A stretch of 64,000 nt of DNA, from assembly GCF_003697785.1 (NCBI RefSeq), contig NZ_QOKZ01000001.1:186001-250000 (forward strand), read 5' to 3'. Shown here one piece after another: positions 48,061-57,659 of the stretch (positions within the stretch are counted from its first letter, which is position 1; each line of letters begins with the position of its first letter). The notes under the pieces were generated by a model. That model was not told the DNA's origin. It did no database searches and saw nothing but the letters and a program-made list of their open reading frames with translations. Source of the DNA: Paracoccus alkanivorans. Lineage in GTDB: Bacteria; Pseudomonadota; Alphaproteobacteria; Rhodobacterales; Rhodobacteraceae. A program made the position numbers and the translations under genes.

Positions 48061-50159
48061 CGCGTAAAGGCCTGGACGTTACCGGCATCCACGTTCAGGA
48101 TATTGCCGGTCGATTTGGCGGACAAGTCGGAGGCAAAGAAATACGCGCCCTCGGCGATATCCTCGGGCAGGACCGAGCGTTTCAGCATCGAGCGCTGGCG
48201 ATACATTTCCTCCAGCCCCTCCTTGTCGGTGCCATAGGTCGAGGCGCGCTGATCCAGCCATTCGCCCTCCCAGATCCGCGAGCCGCGCAGCACCGCGTCC
48301 GGGTTCACCACGTTCACGCGGATACCCGCCCCCGCCCCTTCCAGTGCGAGGCAGCGGGCCAGATGGATTTCGGCGGCCTTGGCGGTGCAATAGGCGCTGG
48401 CATTGGGGCTGGCGGCCAGCCCGTTCTTGGAGGCGACGAAGATCACCGATCCGCCGATATCCTGCGCCCGGAAGTTCTTGAACGCCTCGCGGCTGACAAG
48501 GAAATAACCGGTCGAAAGGATGTCCATATTCTTGTTCCACAGCGCCAGCGAGGTTTCCTCGACAGGCGCGGAAGAGGCGATGCCGGCATTGGATACCAAT
48601 ATGTCGATGCCGCCGAACTCGACTGCCATCGCGGCATAGGCGCCCGTAACCTGATGCTCGTCGGTGACATTCATCTGCACGCTGCGGACGACATCCTTGC
48701 CATGCCGCGCGGCAAATCCCTCATGCACCTCTTTCAGGGCATCCGCATCGATATCGGCCAGCATCACACATGCACCCTCGCGCAGGAAGCGCTCGGCCGT
48801 CGCGGCACCGATGCCGCCCGCCCCGCCAGTGACCAGCGCCACCCGGCCCGCCAGCGATTTCGGCTTGGGCATGCGCTGCAGCTTGGCCTCTTCAAGCAGC
48901 CAATACTCGATGTCGAAGGCCTCCTGCTCGGGCAGTCCCTGATAGGTGCTGACCGAGGAAGCCCCGCGCATCACGTTGATCGCGTTCACATAGAACTCGC
49001 CCGAGATCCGCGCCGTCGCCTTGTCCAGCGCGAAGGTGATCATGCCGACGCCGGGCACGAGGTAGACGACCGCGTTCGGGTCGCGCATGGCCGGGCTGTC
49101 ATCATGCTTGCAGCGGTCGTAATAGGCCGCGTAATCGTCGCGATAGGCGGCCACCGCATCGGCCAGCCCCCCGATGGTCTTGTCCAGATCGGGATTGGCC
49201 GGGTCGAAATCCACAACCAGCGGACGGATCTTGGTGCGCAGGAAATGATCGGGACAGGATGTCCCGAGCGGCGCCAGAGTCTCCAGCATCTGCGAGCCGA
49301 CGAATTCCAATACAGCGGGCTGGTCATCGAAATGGCCGACCTTGTGCCGTTCCTTCGAGATCAGCCCCCGGATCACCGGCATCAGCCTTGCCGCGACCTC
49401 GCGCCGCTGCGCGGGCTCCAGCGTGGGGCGCTTGACGCCGCCGAACGGGGCGGTATCGGCTGTCTTGGCCTCCAACCACGCGGCGGCCTTGTTGATGATC
49501 TCCAACGTGGTCAGGTAGCAGTCCCTGGCGTCATCCGCCCATGTGAACAGCCCGTGGCTTTCCAGCACGCACCCCTTCGCCTGCGGGTTCTCGGTCGCGA
49601 ATTTCTCCAGCCACAGCCCCAGTTCGTAACCCGGTTTCTTCCATGGCAGCCAGCCGATCTCGTCGCCGAAGATCTCTGCCGTCAACTCCCTGGAATTCAC
49701 CGAGGCGGCGATGGCAATGATCGCGTCGGAATGAACGTGATCGACATGTTTGCGCGGCACATAGGCATGCAGCGGCGTATCGATCGATGCCGCGCGCGGG
49801 TTTAGCGCGAAGGTGCAATGGGGCAGATAGCCGACCATCTCGTCCTCATGCTCGATCCCGCGATATTTGCCCTTCAGCGCCCGCAGCCGGTCCATGTAAA
49901 GCGTGGCGAAACCGTCCATTTTCATCGAGCCGATATCGCCGCCCGAGCCCTTGACCCACAGCACCTCGACCTGATCGCCGGTAAGCGGGTCGGTTTCCAT
50001 CACCTTGGCCGAGGTATTGCCGCCCCCGTAATTGGTCACCCGTTTGTCGGAACCGAGCAGGTTCGACCGGTATAGCAGCTTTTCCGATTCGCTCATCGAC
50101 GCGGCTTTGGCGTCATCCCACAGGTTTTCAAGCCGATTGGCGGCGACAGTCTGGGTCAT
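48057..50159 (-). CDS. rhaD: Bifunctional rhamnulose-1-phosphate aldolase / short-chain dehydrogenase
   Basis: The start at 50159 (MTQTVAANRLENLWDDAKAA, 700 residues) has GGGAGG 6 bp upstream. The first 400 residues or so are a class II aldolase domain with metal-binding HVDHVHSDAIIAIA. The C-terminal 270 are an SDR domain with the NAD motif VTGGAGGIGAATAERFL and catalytic YCTAKAAE. The aldolase splits rhamnulose-1-phosphate into dihydroxyacetone phosphate and L-lactaldehyde; the SDR may then oxidise or reduce lactaldehyde. It is the first gene of rhaDI, divergent from rhaR. Confidence 0.94.
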   Translation of the reverse strand: MTQTVAANRLENLWDDAKAASMSESEKLLYRSNLLGSDKRVTNYGGGNTSAKVMETDPLTGDQVEVLWVKGSGGDIGSMKMDGFATLYMDRLRALKGKYRGIEHEDEMVGYLPHCTFALNPRAASIDTPLHAYVPRKHVDHVHSDAIIAIAASVNSRELTAEIFGDEIGWLPWKKPGYELGLWLEKFATENPQAKGCVLESHGLFTWADDARDCYLTTLEIINKAAAWLEAKTADTAPFGGVKRPTLEPAQRREVAARLMPVIRGLISKERHKVGHFDDQPAVLEFVGSQMLETLAPLGTSCPDHFLRTKIRPLVVDFDPANPDLDKTIGGLADAVAAYRDDYAAYYDRCKHDDSPAMRDPNAVVYLVPGVGMITFALDKATARISGEFYVNAINVMRGASSVSTYQGLPEQEAFDIEYWLLEEAKLQRMPKPKSLAGRVALVTGGAGGIGAATAERFLREGACVMLADIDADALKEVHEGFAARHGKDVVRSVQMNVTDEHQVTGAYAAMAVEFGGIDILVSNAGIASSAPVEETSLALWNKNMDILSTGYFLVSREAFKNFRAQDIGGSVIFVASKNGLAASPNASAYCTAKAAEIHLARCLALEGAGAGIRVNVVNPDAVLRGSRIWEGEWLDQRASTYGTDKEGLEEMYRQRSMLKRSVLPEDIAEGAYFFASDLSAKSTGNILNVDAGNVQAFTR

Positions 50160-50229
50160 GGATGCCTCCCTTGGCAGCGGCGGAACGCCGGGCCTTCCTG
50201 GTGCAGATACGCCCTCACCCGCCCGGATG

Positions 50230-50259
50230 TCAATCATATTCAATCATAATCAGTCATAA
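50230..50259. promoter_or_regulatory. Triple direct repeat, likely RhaR operator
   Basis: Three consecutive 10-bp units, TCAATCATAT, TCAATCATAA and TCAGTCATAA, lie in the rhaD-rhaR gap. A 10-bp period places each copy on the same face of the helix. Together with the inverted copy at 50292-50299 this fits the DeoR-family regulator encoded next door. Confidence 0.75.
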
Positions 50260-50291
50260 ATTGCGCTAATATCGACAAGTATAGATCGAAA

Positions 50292-50299
50292 ATGATTGA
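50292..50299. promoter_or_regulatory. Inverted copy of the TCAATCAT operator motif
   Basis: ATGATTGA is the exact reverse complement of TCAATCAT and lies 33 bp from the triple repeat, just inside a TTGACA (50297-50302) on the rhaR side. It could serve as a second operator for looping or autoregulation. Confidence 0.6.
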
Positions 50300-50343
50300 C
50301 ATTGCGCGAAAAGAAAGGAAACTGTGCATTCAGGGAGGACGCC

Positions 50344-51153
50344 ATGCTCGAAACCGAACGCCATCGGATCATTCTGTCAGCCGTGCAGGAACGGCCCGTG
50401 GTGACGGTCGCCGATCTTTGCGCCCTGACCGGCGTTTCCGAGGCCACGGTGCGCCGCGACATCGCCCAGCTTCACCTTGCCAAGAAGCTGCGCCGTGTCC
50501 GTGGCGGGGCCGAGGCGATCTCGCCGCCGCAATTCGTGGGCATCAACGCCCGCCCCTTCGCCGTCAACCAGACGATCAACATCGCCGAAAAGCGCGCCAT
50601 CGCGCAGGCCGCGGTCGATCTGTGTGAGGATGGCGACGCGATCATCATCAATGGCGGCACGACGACCTTCCAGATGGTCCATCCGCTGACCACCAAGCGG
50701 CTGCAGGTCTTTACCAACAGTTTCCCGATTGCCGAGCATCTGCTGAAGCAGTCGAAGAACACCGTCCTGTTGCCCGCCGGTGCCATCTACCGCGAGCAGA
50801 ACATCATCCTGTCGCCCTTCAACGATGACGGTTCGGGCCATTTCTATGCGCGGCGCATGTTCATGGGCTGCCGGGGGCTTGGGCCTCTTGGGCTGATGGA
50901 GGGCGACCCGCTGCTGGTGCAGGCCGAACAAAAGCTGATCGGCCAGGCGGACGAGTTGATCGTGCTGGCCGACAGCTCGAAATTCAGGCAGCGCTCCAGC
51001 CTGCTGCTCTGCCCGCTGAACCGCATTCACACCGTCATTACCGATGACGGCATCGAGGATCGCGCGGCCAAGATGCTGGAGGCCGCCGAGATACGCCTGA
51101 TCGTGGCCGAGACGGCCGGATCGAACCGAAGAACCCGCGCCGAGAAGGAATGA
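50344..51153 (+). CDS. rhaR: DeoR-family regulator of rhamnose genes
   Basis: The start at 50344 (MLETERHRIILSAVQERPVV, 269 residues) has GGGAGG 7 bp upstream. The N-terminal helix-turn-helix reads TVADLCALTGVSEATVRRDI, and the C-terminal sugar-phosphate sensor domain has IINGGTTTFQMVHPL and VLADSSKFRQRSSLLLCP. It most likely represses rhaDI and its own operon until a rhamnose intermediate is present. It is first in the rhaRSTPQMK operon, as in Rhizobium leguminosarum. Confidence 0.92.
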   Translation: MLETERHRIILSAVQERPVVTVADLCALTGVSEATVRRDIAQLHLAKKLRRVRGGAEAISPPQFVGINARPFAVNQTINIAEKRAIAQAAVDLCEDGDAIIINGGTTTFQMVHPLTTKRLQVFTNSFPIAEHLLKQSKNTVLLPAGAIYREQNIILSPFNDDGSGHFYARRMFMGCRGLGPLGLMEGDPLLVQAEQKLIGQADELIVLADSSKFRQRSSLLLCPLNRIHTVITDDGIEDRAAKMLEAAEIRLIVAETAGSNRRTRAEKE

Positions 51154-51185
51154 CGCGCGGCACCGCTCATAGGGGGAGGAACATC

Positions 51186-52178
51186 ATGAGCATTCTGAAA
51201 AAGGCCCTGACCACCGCCGCGATGGCGTCTGCCCTGCTGGCAGGTGCCGCGCAGGCCGAGGACATGCGCATCGCCATAGTCGCCAAGGCACTGGGCATCG
51301 GCTTCTTCGAGGCAGCCAACAAGGGCGCGCAAGAAGCCGCCGAAGAGCTGGGCGATGTCGAGATCATCTATACCGGCCCGACCGACACCACCGCCGAGGG
51401 CCAGGTCGAGGTGATCAATTCGCTGATCGCGCAGCGCGTGGACGCCATCGCCGTCAGCGCCAATGACACCGACGCGCTGGTGCCGACGCTGAAAAAGGCG
51501 ATGCAGCGCGGGATCACCGTCATAAGCTGGGATTCCGGCGTCGCGCCAGAGGGACGGCAGATGCATCTGAATCCGTCCTCGGCGCCCCTGATCGGCAACA
51601 TGATCATCAAGCTGGCCGCCGACAACATGCCCGAAGGCGGACAGGTCGCGGTGCTATCGGCGACGACCACCTCGACGAACCAGAATGTCTGGATCGAAGA
51701 GATGAACAAGGTCGCGGGCGATTACCCGGATGTCGAGGTCGTCGGCACCGTCTATGGCGACGACCTGGCCGATAAATCCTATCGCGAAACGCAGGGGCTG
51801 TTGAAGACCTATCCCGATCTCAAGGCGATCATCGCGCCGACCTCGGTCGGGATCGTCGCGGCGGCGCAGGCCGTCACCGATGCCGGCAAGATCGGCGAGG
51901 TCAATGTGACCGGGCTTGGCCTGCCTTCGGAAATGGCGGGACATGTCAAATCCGGCGCGTCGAAATCCTTCGCGATCTGGAATCCGATTGATCTGGGTTA
52001 TTCCGCGACCATGATCGCCTATCACCTGGCCAAGGGCGACGCGAGTGCCGAACCCGGGGCGACCATCCCTATGGGCCGCATGGGCGAGGTGGCGCTGGAC
52101 GACAATACCGAGGCGGCGATGGCCGATCCCTTCGTCTATGACGCCAGCAATGTCGAGGAATTCGCGGACGTCTTCTGA
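51186..52178 (+). CDS. rhaS: Rhamnose ABC transporter substrate-binding protein
   Basis: The start at 51186 (MSILKKALTTAAMASALLAG, 330 residues) has AGGGGGAGGA upstream. The signal peptide ends about AQAED. The rest is a periplasmic sugar-binding fold (RIAIVAKALGIGFFEAANKG, GYSATMIAYHLAKG) of the RbsB/RhaS type. It binds L-rhamnose and delivers it to RhaPQ. It matches the position and size of RhaS in rhizobia. Confidence 0.94.
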   Translation: MSILKKALTTAAMASALLAGAAQAEDMRIAIVAKALGIGFFEAANKGAQEAAEELGDVEIIYTGPTDTTAEGQVEVINSLIAQRVDAIAVSANDTDALVPTLKKAMQRGITVISWDSGVAPEGRQMHLNPSSAPLIGNMIIKLAADNMPEGGQVAVLSATTTSTNQNVWIEEMNKVAGDYPDVEVVGTVYGDDLADKSYRETQGLLKTYPDLKAIIAPTSVGIVAAAQAVTDAGKIGEVNVTGLGLPSEMAGHVKSGASKSFAIWNPIDLGYSATMIAYHLAKGDASAEPGATIPMGRMGEVALDDNTEAAMADPFVYDASNVEEFADVF

Positions 52179-52241
52179 TCCGCACTGACATTCGACCGGC
52201 CCGGCCATTCGCGCCGGGCTATCATCCGAAGGATCATCCCA

Positions 52242-53765
52242 ATGCAGGCCCAGACAAGCCCCGTGCTGTCGCTGCGCGGCATCGTCAAGACATTTCCCGG
52301 AGTGCGCGCCCTGGATGGCGTGCAGATGGATCTCTATCCCGGACAGGTCACGGCTCTGGTCGGCGAGAACGGTGCGGGAAAATCGACCATCGTGAAGATC
52401 CTGACCGGGATCTATCAGCCCGACGAGGGGCTGATCGAAGTCGATGGCACCGAAACACGCTTTCCCACCGCGCAGGCGGCGGGTCAGGCCGGCGTCACCG
52501 CCATCCACCAGGAAACCGTGCTGTTCGACGAGTTGAGCGTGGCCGAGAATATCTTCATCGGCCATGCCCCCCGCAACCGCTTCGGCCTGATCGACCGCCG
52601 CGCGATGCGATCCCGCGCGCGGGAAATCCTGCGCGGCATCGGCGCCGAGCTGAACCCCGGCGTGAAGCTGCGCGATCTCGGCATCGCCTCGAAGCACCTG
52701 GTCGCCATCGCCCGCGCGCTCTCCATCGACGCGCGTGTGGTCATCATGGACGAGCCCACTGCCGCGCTCAGCCACAAGGAAATCGCCGAGCTTTACGAAC
52801 TGGTTGAGAAGCTGAAGGCGCAGGGCAAGGCGATCCTGTTCATCAGCCATAAATTCGACGAGATCTTCCGCATCGCCGACCGCTGGACCGTGTTCCGCGA
52901 CGGGCAATTCGTGGGCGAAGGGCTGATGGCCGAGACGAACGAGGCCGATCTGGTCCGCATGATGGTCGGCCGCTCGGTCGATCAGATCTATCCCAAGCGC
53001 CCCGCGCGGATCGGCAAACCCGCATTGACGGTCGCGGGCTATTGCCACCCGACCGAATTCGACGAGATCAGCTTTACCCTGCATGAGGGCGAGATCCTGG
53101 GCTTCTACGGGCTTGTCGGCGCGGGCCGCAGCGAGGTGATGCAATCGCTGTTCGGCATCACCCAACCGTCGAAAGGCGCCTGCCGGGTAGGCGGGGATGT
53201 GCGTGTCATCCGCTCGACCTCGCAGGCCGTCGATGCCGGGATCGTCTATGTCCCCGAGGATCGCGGGCGGCAGGGAACTGTCAAAGGGCTGCCGATCTTT
53301 CAGAACGTCACCCTGCCCTCGCTGGACCGCACCAGCCGGGCCGGTTTCCTGCGCATGGCCGAGGAATTCGCGCTTGCCCGTGAATATACCCGACGGCTGG
53401 ATCTTCGGGCAGCCTCGCTGGATCAGGATGTGGGCCTGCTGTCGGGCGGCAACCAGCAGAAGGTGGTGATCGCCAAATGGCTGGCCACGAAACCCCGCAT
53501 CATCATCCTCGACGAGCCGACCAAGGGCATCGATATCGGCTCGAAAGCCGCCGTGCATGACTTCATGTCGGAACTGGCCGCCGAAGGGCTGGCCGTGATC
53601 ATGGTCAGCAGCGAGATCCCCGAGGTTCTGGGCATGTCCGACCGTGTCATCGTCATGCGCGAGGGCCGCATCGCGGCAGAGTTCGAGGATGGTGCAATGA
53701 CCCCCGAAAACCTCGTCCGCGCTGCCGTCGGCATCGCCGGATCAGAGAACGGAGCCGCCGCATGA
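52242..53765 (+). CDS. rhaT: Rhamnose ABC transporter ATP-binding protein
   Basis: The 507-residue protein has two fused nucleotide-binding domains as in RbsA. The first has Walker A GENGAGKST (residues 41-49) and Walker B VVIMDEPTAALS. The second has a degenerate loop (GLVGAGRSE), signature LSGGNQQKVVIAKWL and IIILDEPTKGID. It energises import through RhaP and RhaQ. It overlaps rhaP by 4 bp. Confidence 0.95.
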   Translation: MQAQTSPVLSLRGIVKTFPGVRALDGVQMDLYPGQVTALVGENGAGKSTIVKILTGIYQPDEGLIEVDGTETRFPTAQAAGQAGVTAIHQETVLFDELSVAENIFIGHAPRNRFGLIDRRAMRSRAREILRGIGAELNPGVKLRDLGIASKHLVAIARALSIDARVVIMDEPTAALSHKEIAELYELVEKLKAQGKAILFISHKFDEIFRIADRWTVFRDGQFVGEGLMAETNEADLVRMMVGRSVDQIYPKRPARIGKPALTVAGYCHPTEFDEISFTLHEGEILGFYGLVGAGRSEVMQSLFGITQPSKGACRVGGDVRVIRSTSQAVDAGIVYVPEDRGRQGTVKGLPIFQNVTLPSLDRTSRAGFLRMAEEFALAREYTRRLDLRAASLDQDVGLLSGGNQQKVVIAKWLATKPRIIILDEPTKGIDIGSKAAVHDFMSELAAEGLAVIMVSSEIPEVLGMSDRVIVMREGRIAAEFEDGAMTPENLVRAAVGIAGSENGAAA

Positions 53766-54733
53766 GCCTGTTGAAATCGCGCGAGGCCATTCTGGCACTG
53801 GCCATCCTTGGTCTGCTGGCGCTGATCGCCAGCCGCTTTCCCGGCTTTGTCGCTCCCGCCAATCTCGCCGCCGTATTCACCGACAGCTCGCCGCTGATCC
53901 TGCTGGCACTGGGGCAGATGGTCGTGATCCTGACGAAATGCATCGACTTGTCGGTGGCGGCCAACCTGGCGCTCTGCGGCATGGTCGCGGCGCTGATGAA
54001 CGGCGCGGGCATTCCTCTGCCGCTGATCCTGATCGGCGTGATCGCACTCGGCGCGGCGCTTGGCGCGTTCAACGGGATGCTGGTCTGGACCCTTGGCATC
54101 CCTTCCATCGTCGTCACGCTCGGCACGATGACGATCTATCGCGGCGTGATCTTCCTGCTGACCGGTGGTGCGTGGATCAATGCCCACCAGATGAGCCCCG
54201 CCTTCAAGGCCTTTCCCCGCACGGTGATCGCCGGTCTGCCGGTCATGGCATGGATCGCCGTCGTCATCATCGCCGCCGTTGCCCTGCTGATGATGCGCAC
54301 CCCGCTAGGCCGCGCCTTCTACGCGGTGGGCGGCAACCCGCATGCGGCGGTCTATACCGGCATCTCGGTCGGGCGCACGCAGTTCGCCGCCTTCGTCATG
54401 GCGGGCGCGCTGGCGGGGCTGACCGGCTACCTGTGGGTCGCGCGTTACGCGGTCGCCTATGTCGATATCGCCGGTGGGTTCGAACTGGATGTCGTCGCCG
54501 CCTGTGTCATCGGCGGCATCGCCATTGCCGGAGGCGCGGGAACGGTTGCAGGCTGCGTGATGGGCGCGCTGTTCCTGGGCATCATCAAGAACGCCCTGCC
54601 GGTCGTCGGCATCTCGCCCTTCTGGCAAATGGCCATCTCTGGCGCGGCCATCCTGATCGCCATCGCCTTCAACGCCCAGAGCCAGCGTGCACCGGGGCGG
54701 ATCATCCTGAAACGGGCGGAGCACCGGACATGA
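53762..54733 (+). CDS. rhaP: Rhamnose ABC transporter permease
   Basis: The 323-residue membrane protein is of the RbsC type with about ten helices. It carries the EAA-like region FNGMLVWTLGIPSIVVTLGT and FAAFVMAGALAGLTGYLWVA. It overlaps rhaT and rhaQ by 4 bp each (ATGA), so translation of the transporter is coupled. It pairs with RhaQ. Confidence 0.93.
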   Translation: MSLLKSREAILALAILGLLALIASRFPGFVAPANLAAVFTDSSPLILLALGQMVVILTKCIDLSVAANLALCGMVAALMNGAGIPLPLILIGVIALGAALGAFNGMLVWTLGIPSIVVTLGTMTIYRGVIFLLTGGAWINAHQMSPAFKAFPRTVIAGLPVMAWIAVVIIAAVALLMMRTPLGRAFYAVGGNPHAAVYTGISVGRTQFAAFVMAGALAGLTGYLWVARYAVAYVDIAGGFELDVVAACVIGGIAIAGGAGTVAGCVMGALFLGIIKNALPVVGISPFWQMAISGAAILIAIAFNAQSQRAPGRIILKRAEHRT

Positions 54734-55722
54734 CCACCATCCAGACCGGACGCCGGATCCCCGACCGCCTGACCTCGCCCCTGTCGCGCGCCCTGAAAAG
54801 CTGGGAGGCGCTGCTGCTGGTCGTCGCCGTGGCGATCTTTGTCCTGAATTCCGTCGCCTCGCCCTATTTCCTCGATCCGTGGAACCTGAGCGACGCAACC
54901 TTCAACTTTACCGAAAAGGCGATGATCGCCTTCGCGATGGCGATGCTGATCATCGCGGGTGATATCGACCTGTCGGTGGGCGCGATCATCGCGCTTGCCT
55001 CGACCGTGATGGGCGTGGCCATGACCCTTGGTGCGCCGACCCCGGTTCTGGTCCTGCTGGGGTTGGGAACCGGGCTGACCTGCGGCGCCTTCAACGGGCT
55101 GCTTGTCGCGCGTCTCGGCCTGCCAGCCATCGTCGTGACCATCGGCACGATGAGCCTGTTTCGCGGCATCAGCTATATCGTTCTCGGCGACGGGGCCTTT
55201 ACCGGCTATCCGTCCGGTTTCGCATGGTTCGGTCAAGGCTATGTGTTCTGGGTCATCACCGTCGAGATGGTGATCTTCATCCTCGCCGCCCTCGGTTTCG
55301 GCATCCTGCTGCACCGCACCAATTTCGGGCGGATGACCTATGCCATCGGCAACAATGCCACCGCCGCCCGCTTCTCGGGCATCCGGGTCGGGCGGGTCCG
55401 CTTCATCCTGTTCCTGCTGACCGGGCTGATGAGCGGGGTCGCCGCGATCTGCCTGACCTCGCGCCTCGGCTCCACCCGCCCCTCGATCGCCTTCGGCTTT
55501 GAACTGGAAGTCGTCACCATCGTCGTCCTCGGCGGGGTCGCGATCCTCGGCGGTTCGGGCTCGATCACCGGCGTGGTGCTGGCGGCGCTGGTCATGGGGC
55601 TGGTGACATTCGGCCTCGGCCTTCTGAACGTGCCGGGCATCGTCATGTCCATCGTGGTCGGCGCCTTGCTGATCGCGGTGATCGCCTTGCCCCGGCTATG
55701 GGCCATGCTCCGGAGGGGATGA
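54730..55722 (+). CDS. rhaQ: Rhamnose ABC transporter permease
   Basis: The start at 54730 ([20 protein letters not shown], 330 residues) overlaps the rhaP stop; the longer frame runs through rhaP and is not real. It is the second RbsC-type permease, with [20 protein letters not shown] and [20 protein letters not shown]. It forms a heterodimeric channel with RhaP. Confidence 0.93.
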   Translation: MTTIQTGRRIPDRLTSPLSRALKSWEALLLVVAVAIFVLNSVASPYFLDPWNLSDATFNFTEKAMIAFAMAMLIIAGDIDLSVGAIIALASTVMGVAMTLGAPTPVLVLLGLGTGLTCGAFNGLLVARLGLPAIVVTIGTMSLFRGISYIVLGDGAFTGYPSGFAWFGQGYVFWVITVEMVIFILAALGFGILLHRTNFGRMTYAIGNNATAARFSGIRVGRVRFILFLLTGLMSGVAAICLTSRLGSTRPSIAFGFELEVVTIVVLGGVAILGGSGSITGVVLAALVMGLVTFGLGLLNVPGIVMSIVVGALLIAVIALPRLWAMLRRG

Positions 55723-56036
55723 TGGAGAAATACGCGTTCCGAATGATGCTCAAACCCGGCATGGCGGATGAATACCGCCGCCGCCATGACCAGATCTGGC
55801 CGGAACTGGTCGAGCTTCTGCGCGAGGCCGGAGTGCAGGATTACTCGATCCACCTGGACCCGGAATGCAACGCCCTGTTCGGTGTCATGTGGCGGCGCGA
55901 GGATCACGGCATGGACGCGCTGCCCGCCCATCCGGTCATGCGGCGCTGGTGGGCATATATGGCCGATATCATGGCGACCCATCCCGACAATGAACCTGTC
56001 GCCGTTCCCCTCATCCCGATGTTCCACATGCCATGA
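55722..56036 (+). CDS. rhaM: L-rhamnose mutarotase
   Basis: The ATG at 55722 ([20 protein letters not shown], 104 residues) is preferred to the one at 55719 because GGAGG is then 5 bp away; both overlap the rhaQ stop. The length equals E. coli RhaM. The active-site segment [15 protein letters not shown] and the [15 protein letters not shown] helix with conserved Trp residues are present. It interconverts alpha and beta L-rhamnopyranose. In rhizobia this gene is called rhaU. Confidence 0.95.
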   Translation: MEKYAFRMMLKPGMADEYRRRHDQIWPELVELLREAGVQDYSIHLDPECNALFGVMWRREDHGMDALPAHPVMRRWWAYMADIMATHPDNEPVAVPLIPMFHMP

Positions 56037-57409
56037 CCCGTATCGCCGTCATCGATATCGGCAAGACGAATGCCAAGCTGGCGCTGGTGGATGGAGAGAC
56101 ATTGGCCGAGATCGCCGTCGTCACCCGCCCGAACCGGACCTTGCCGGGCCCGCCCTGGCCGCATTTCGACCTGGAGGGGCATTGGCGGTTCTTCCTGACG
56201 CATCTGACGGAATTTCACGCCCGCCACGGCATCGACGCGATTTCCGTCACCACCCACGGCGCGGCAGCGGTTCTTCTGGATACCGATGGCGGGCTTGCGG
56301 CGCCGATGCTGGATTACGAGCATCCCGGCCCGGATGATCTGCGCCGCAGATATGAAACGCTCCGCCCGGATTTCACCGAAACGGGCTCTCCGGGCCTTCC
56401 CCTTGGGCTGAATCTCGGCGCGCAGTTTCACTGGCTGTTCGAAAACCAGCTCGGGCTGCTGGATCGCACCGCCCATATCGTCACCTATCCGCAATACTGG
56501 GGCTGGCGGCTGACCGGAGAATTGGCAAGCGACGTCACCTCACTGGGTTGTCACTCCGATCTGTGGAATCCATGGCAAGGCGGGCTCTCGTCGCTGGCCG
56601 AACGATTGGGACTTGAAGGCAAGATCGCCCCGGCCCGACGCTCGAACGATGTGCTGGGGCATATCCGACCAGAGATCGCGGCGCGGACGGGCCTGCCCCC
56701 CGCCACTCCCGTCGCTGTCGGCATCCATGACAGCAACGCCTCGCTCTATCCCTATATCCTTGGCCGCAAGGCGCCGTTCACGGTGGTCTCGACCGGCACA
56801 TGGGTCGTCGCGATGGCGGTGGGCGGAGAACCCGTCACGCTTGACCCGGCCCGCGATGTGCTGGTGAACGTGAACGCCCTGGGCCAGCCGGTTCCCTCGG
56901 CCCGTTTCATGGGGGGACGGGAATACGAAATCATCCGGGCAGGCCGCGAAGCGCAGCCATCCGAGGCAGACCGGGACACCACGCTGAAAACCGGCCTGAT
57001 GATCCTGCCTGCGGTGGAACCCGGCTCCGGCCCGTTCCCGGGGCGTGAAATGCGCTGGAGTTCCGAGCCCGGCAGCGATGGCCAGCGGATGGTCGCGTTG
57101 TCGTGGTATCTTGCGCTGATGACCCATAGCTGTCTTGCGCTGATCGGCTCGCGCGGGCCGGTGATCGTCGAGGGGCCATTCGCAAGGAACCCGGATTTCC
57201 TCGCCATGCTGGCCGCCCTGCATCCCGACGGAATCGAGACAGCCCAATCCGCCACCGGCACCTCGGCAGGGGCTGCGTTGCTGTGCATGGGCCACGCCGC
57301 GGCGCCCGGCACGATCCGCACTCCTCCACCCGCAAATGCCGCATTGCTGAAGAAATACGCGGAAAAATGGTTATCGCTGGCGGAGCAGGACGGCCCGGTA
57401 TCACGCTGA
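56033..57409 (+). CDS. rhaK: FGGY-family carbohydrate kinase, rhamnulokinase role
   Basis: The 458-residue protein has the actin-like ATPase fold with [14 protein letters not shown] at the N-terminus, [15 protein letters not shown], the catalytic-base region [15 protein letters not shown] and STGTWVVAM. It overlaps rhaM by 4 bp. By position it matches RhaK of Rhizobium leguminosarum, which phosphorylates rhamnulose and is also needed for transport. It is the last gene of the rha operon. Confidence 0.92.
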   Translation: MTRIAVIDIGKTNAKLALVDGETLAEIAVVTRPNRTLPGPPWPHFDLEGHWRFFLTHLTEFHARHGIDAISVTTHGAAAVLLDTDGGLAAPMLDYEHPGPDDLRRRYETLRPDFTETGSPGLPLGLNLGAQFHWLFENQLGLLDRTAHIVTYPQYWGWRLTGELASDVTSLGCHSDLWNPWQGGLSSLAERLGLEGKIAPARRSNDVLGHIRPEIAARTGLPPATPVAVGIHDSNASLYPYILGRKAPFTVVSTGTWVVAMAVGGEPVTLDPARDVLVNVNALGQPVPSARFMGGREYEIIRAGREAQPSEADRDTTLKTGLMILPAVEPGSGPFPGREMRWSSEPGSDGQRMVALSWYLALMTHSCLALIGSRGPVIVEGPFARNPDFLAMLAALHPDGIETAQSATGTSAGAALLCMGHAAAPGTIRTPPPANAALLKKYAEKWLSLAEQDGPVSR

Positions 57410-57567
57410 AACAGCTTAATACATTCTTCTTCATGGAAATATCCCGGGGTCGTCGGCCGGTCGCGCCACTGGTTCGAGAGACCTGTTGGCGACGGGCAGG
57501 GCCCCGGCCATCGCGGGACGCAAATTCTCGTGACCGGTGATTTTTCGATTTTCATCGCATCGATGAA

Positions 57568-57587
57568 TTGTAAAGTCAGTCATACAA
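57568..57587. promoter_or_regulatory. Inverted repeat upstream of the SDR operon (candidate operator)
   Basis: TTGTA-N10-TACAA (AATTGTAAAGTCAGTCATAC region) lies 73 bp before the first dehydrogenase gene. The right half read on the minus strand is TTGTATGACT, a form often bound by GntR/FadR-type regulators. No regulator gene is next to it in this window. Confidence 0.4.
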
Positions 57588-57659
57588 ATGTAATCTGATC
57601 CAAACATCGTTGCTGCGGATCGGCGCAACCACCCGGCAGCCATCGGCAGGAGGAATCGC

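Noticed and set aside
53938..54729. N-terminal extension of rhaQ
   Set aside because: It overlaps rhaP in a different frame and is Arg/His-rich. The ATG at 54730 overlapping the rhaP stop is the real start.
53762..55722. Possible assignment of the rha transporter to ribose or autoinducer-2
   Set aside because: The permeases look generic, but the neighbours (rhamnose isomerase, aldolase, mutarotase, kinase) fix the pathway as rhamnose.
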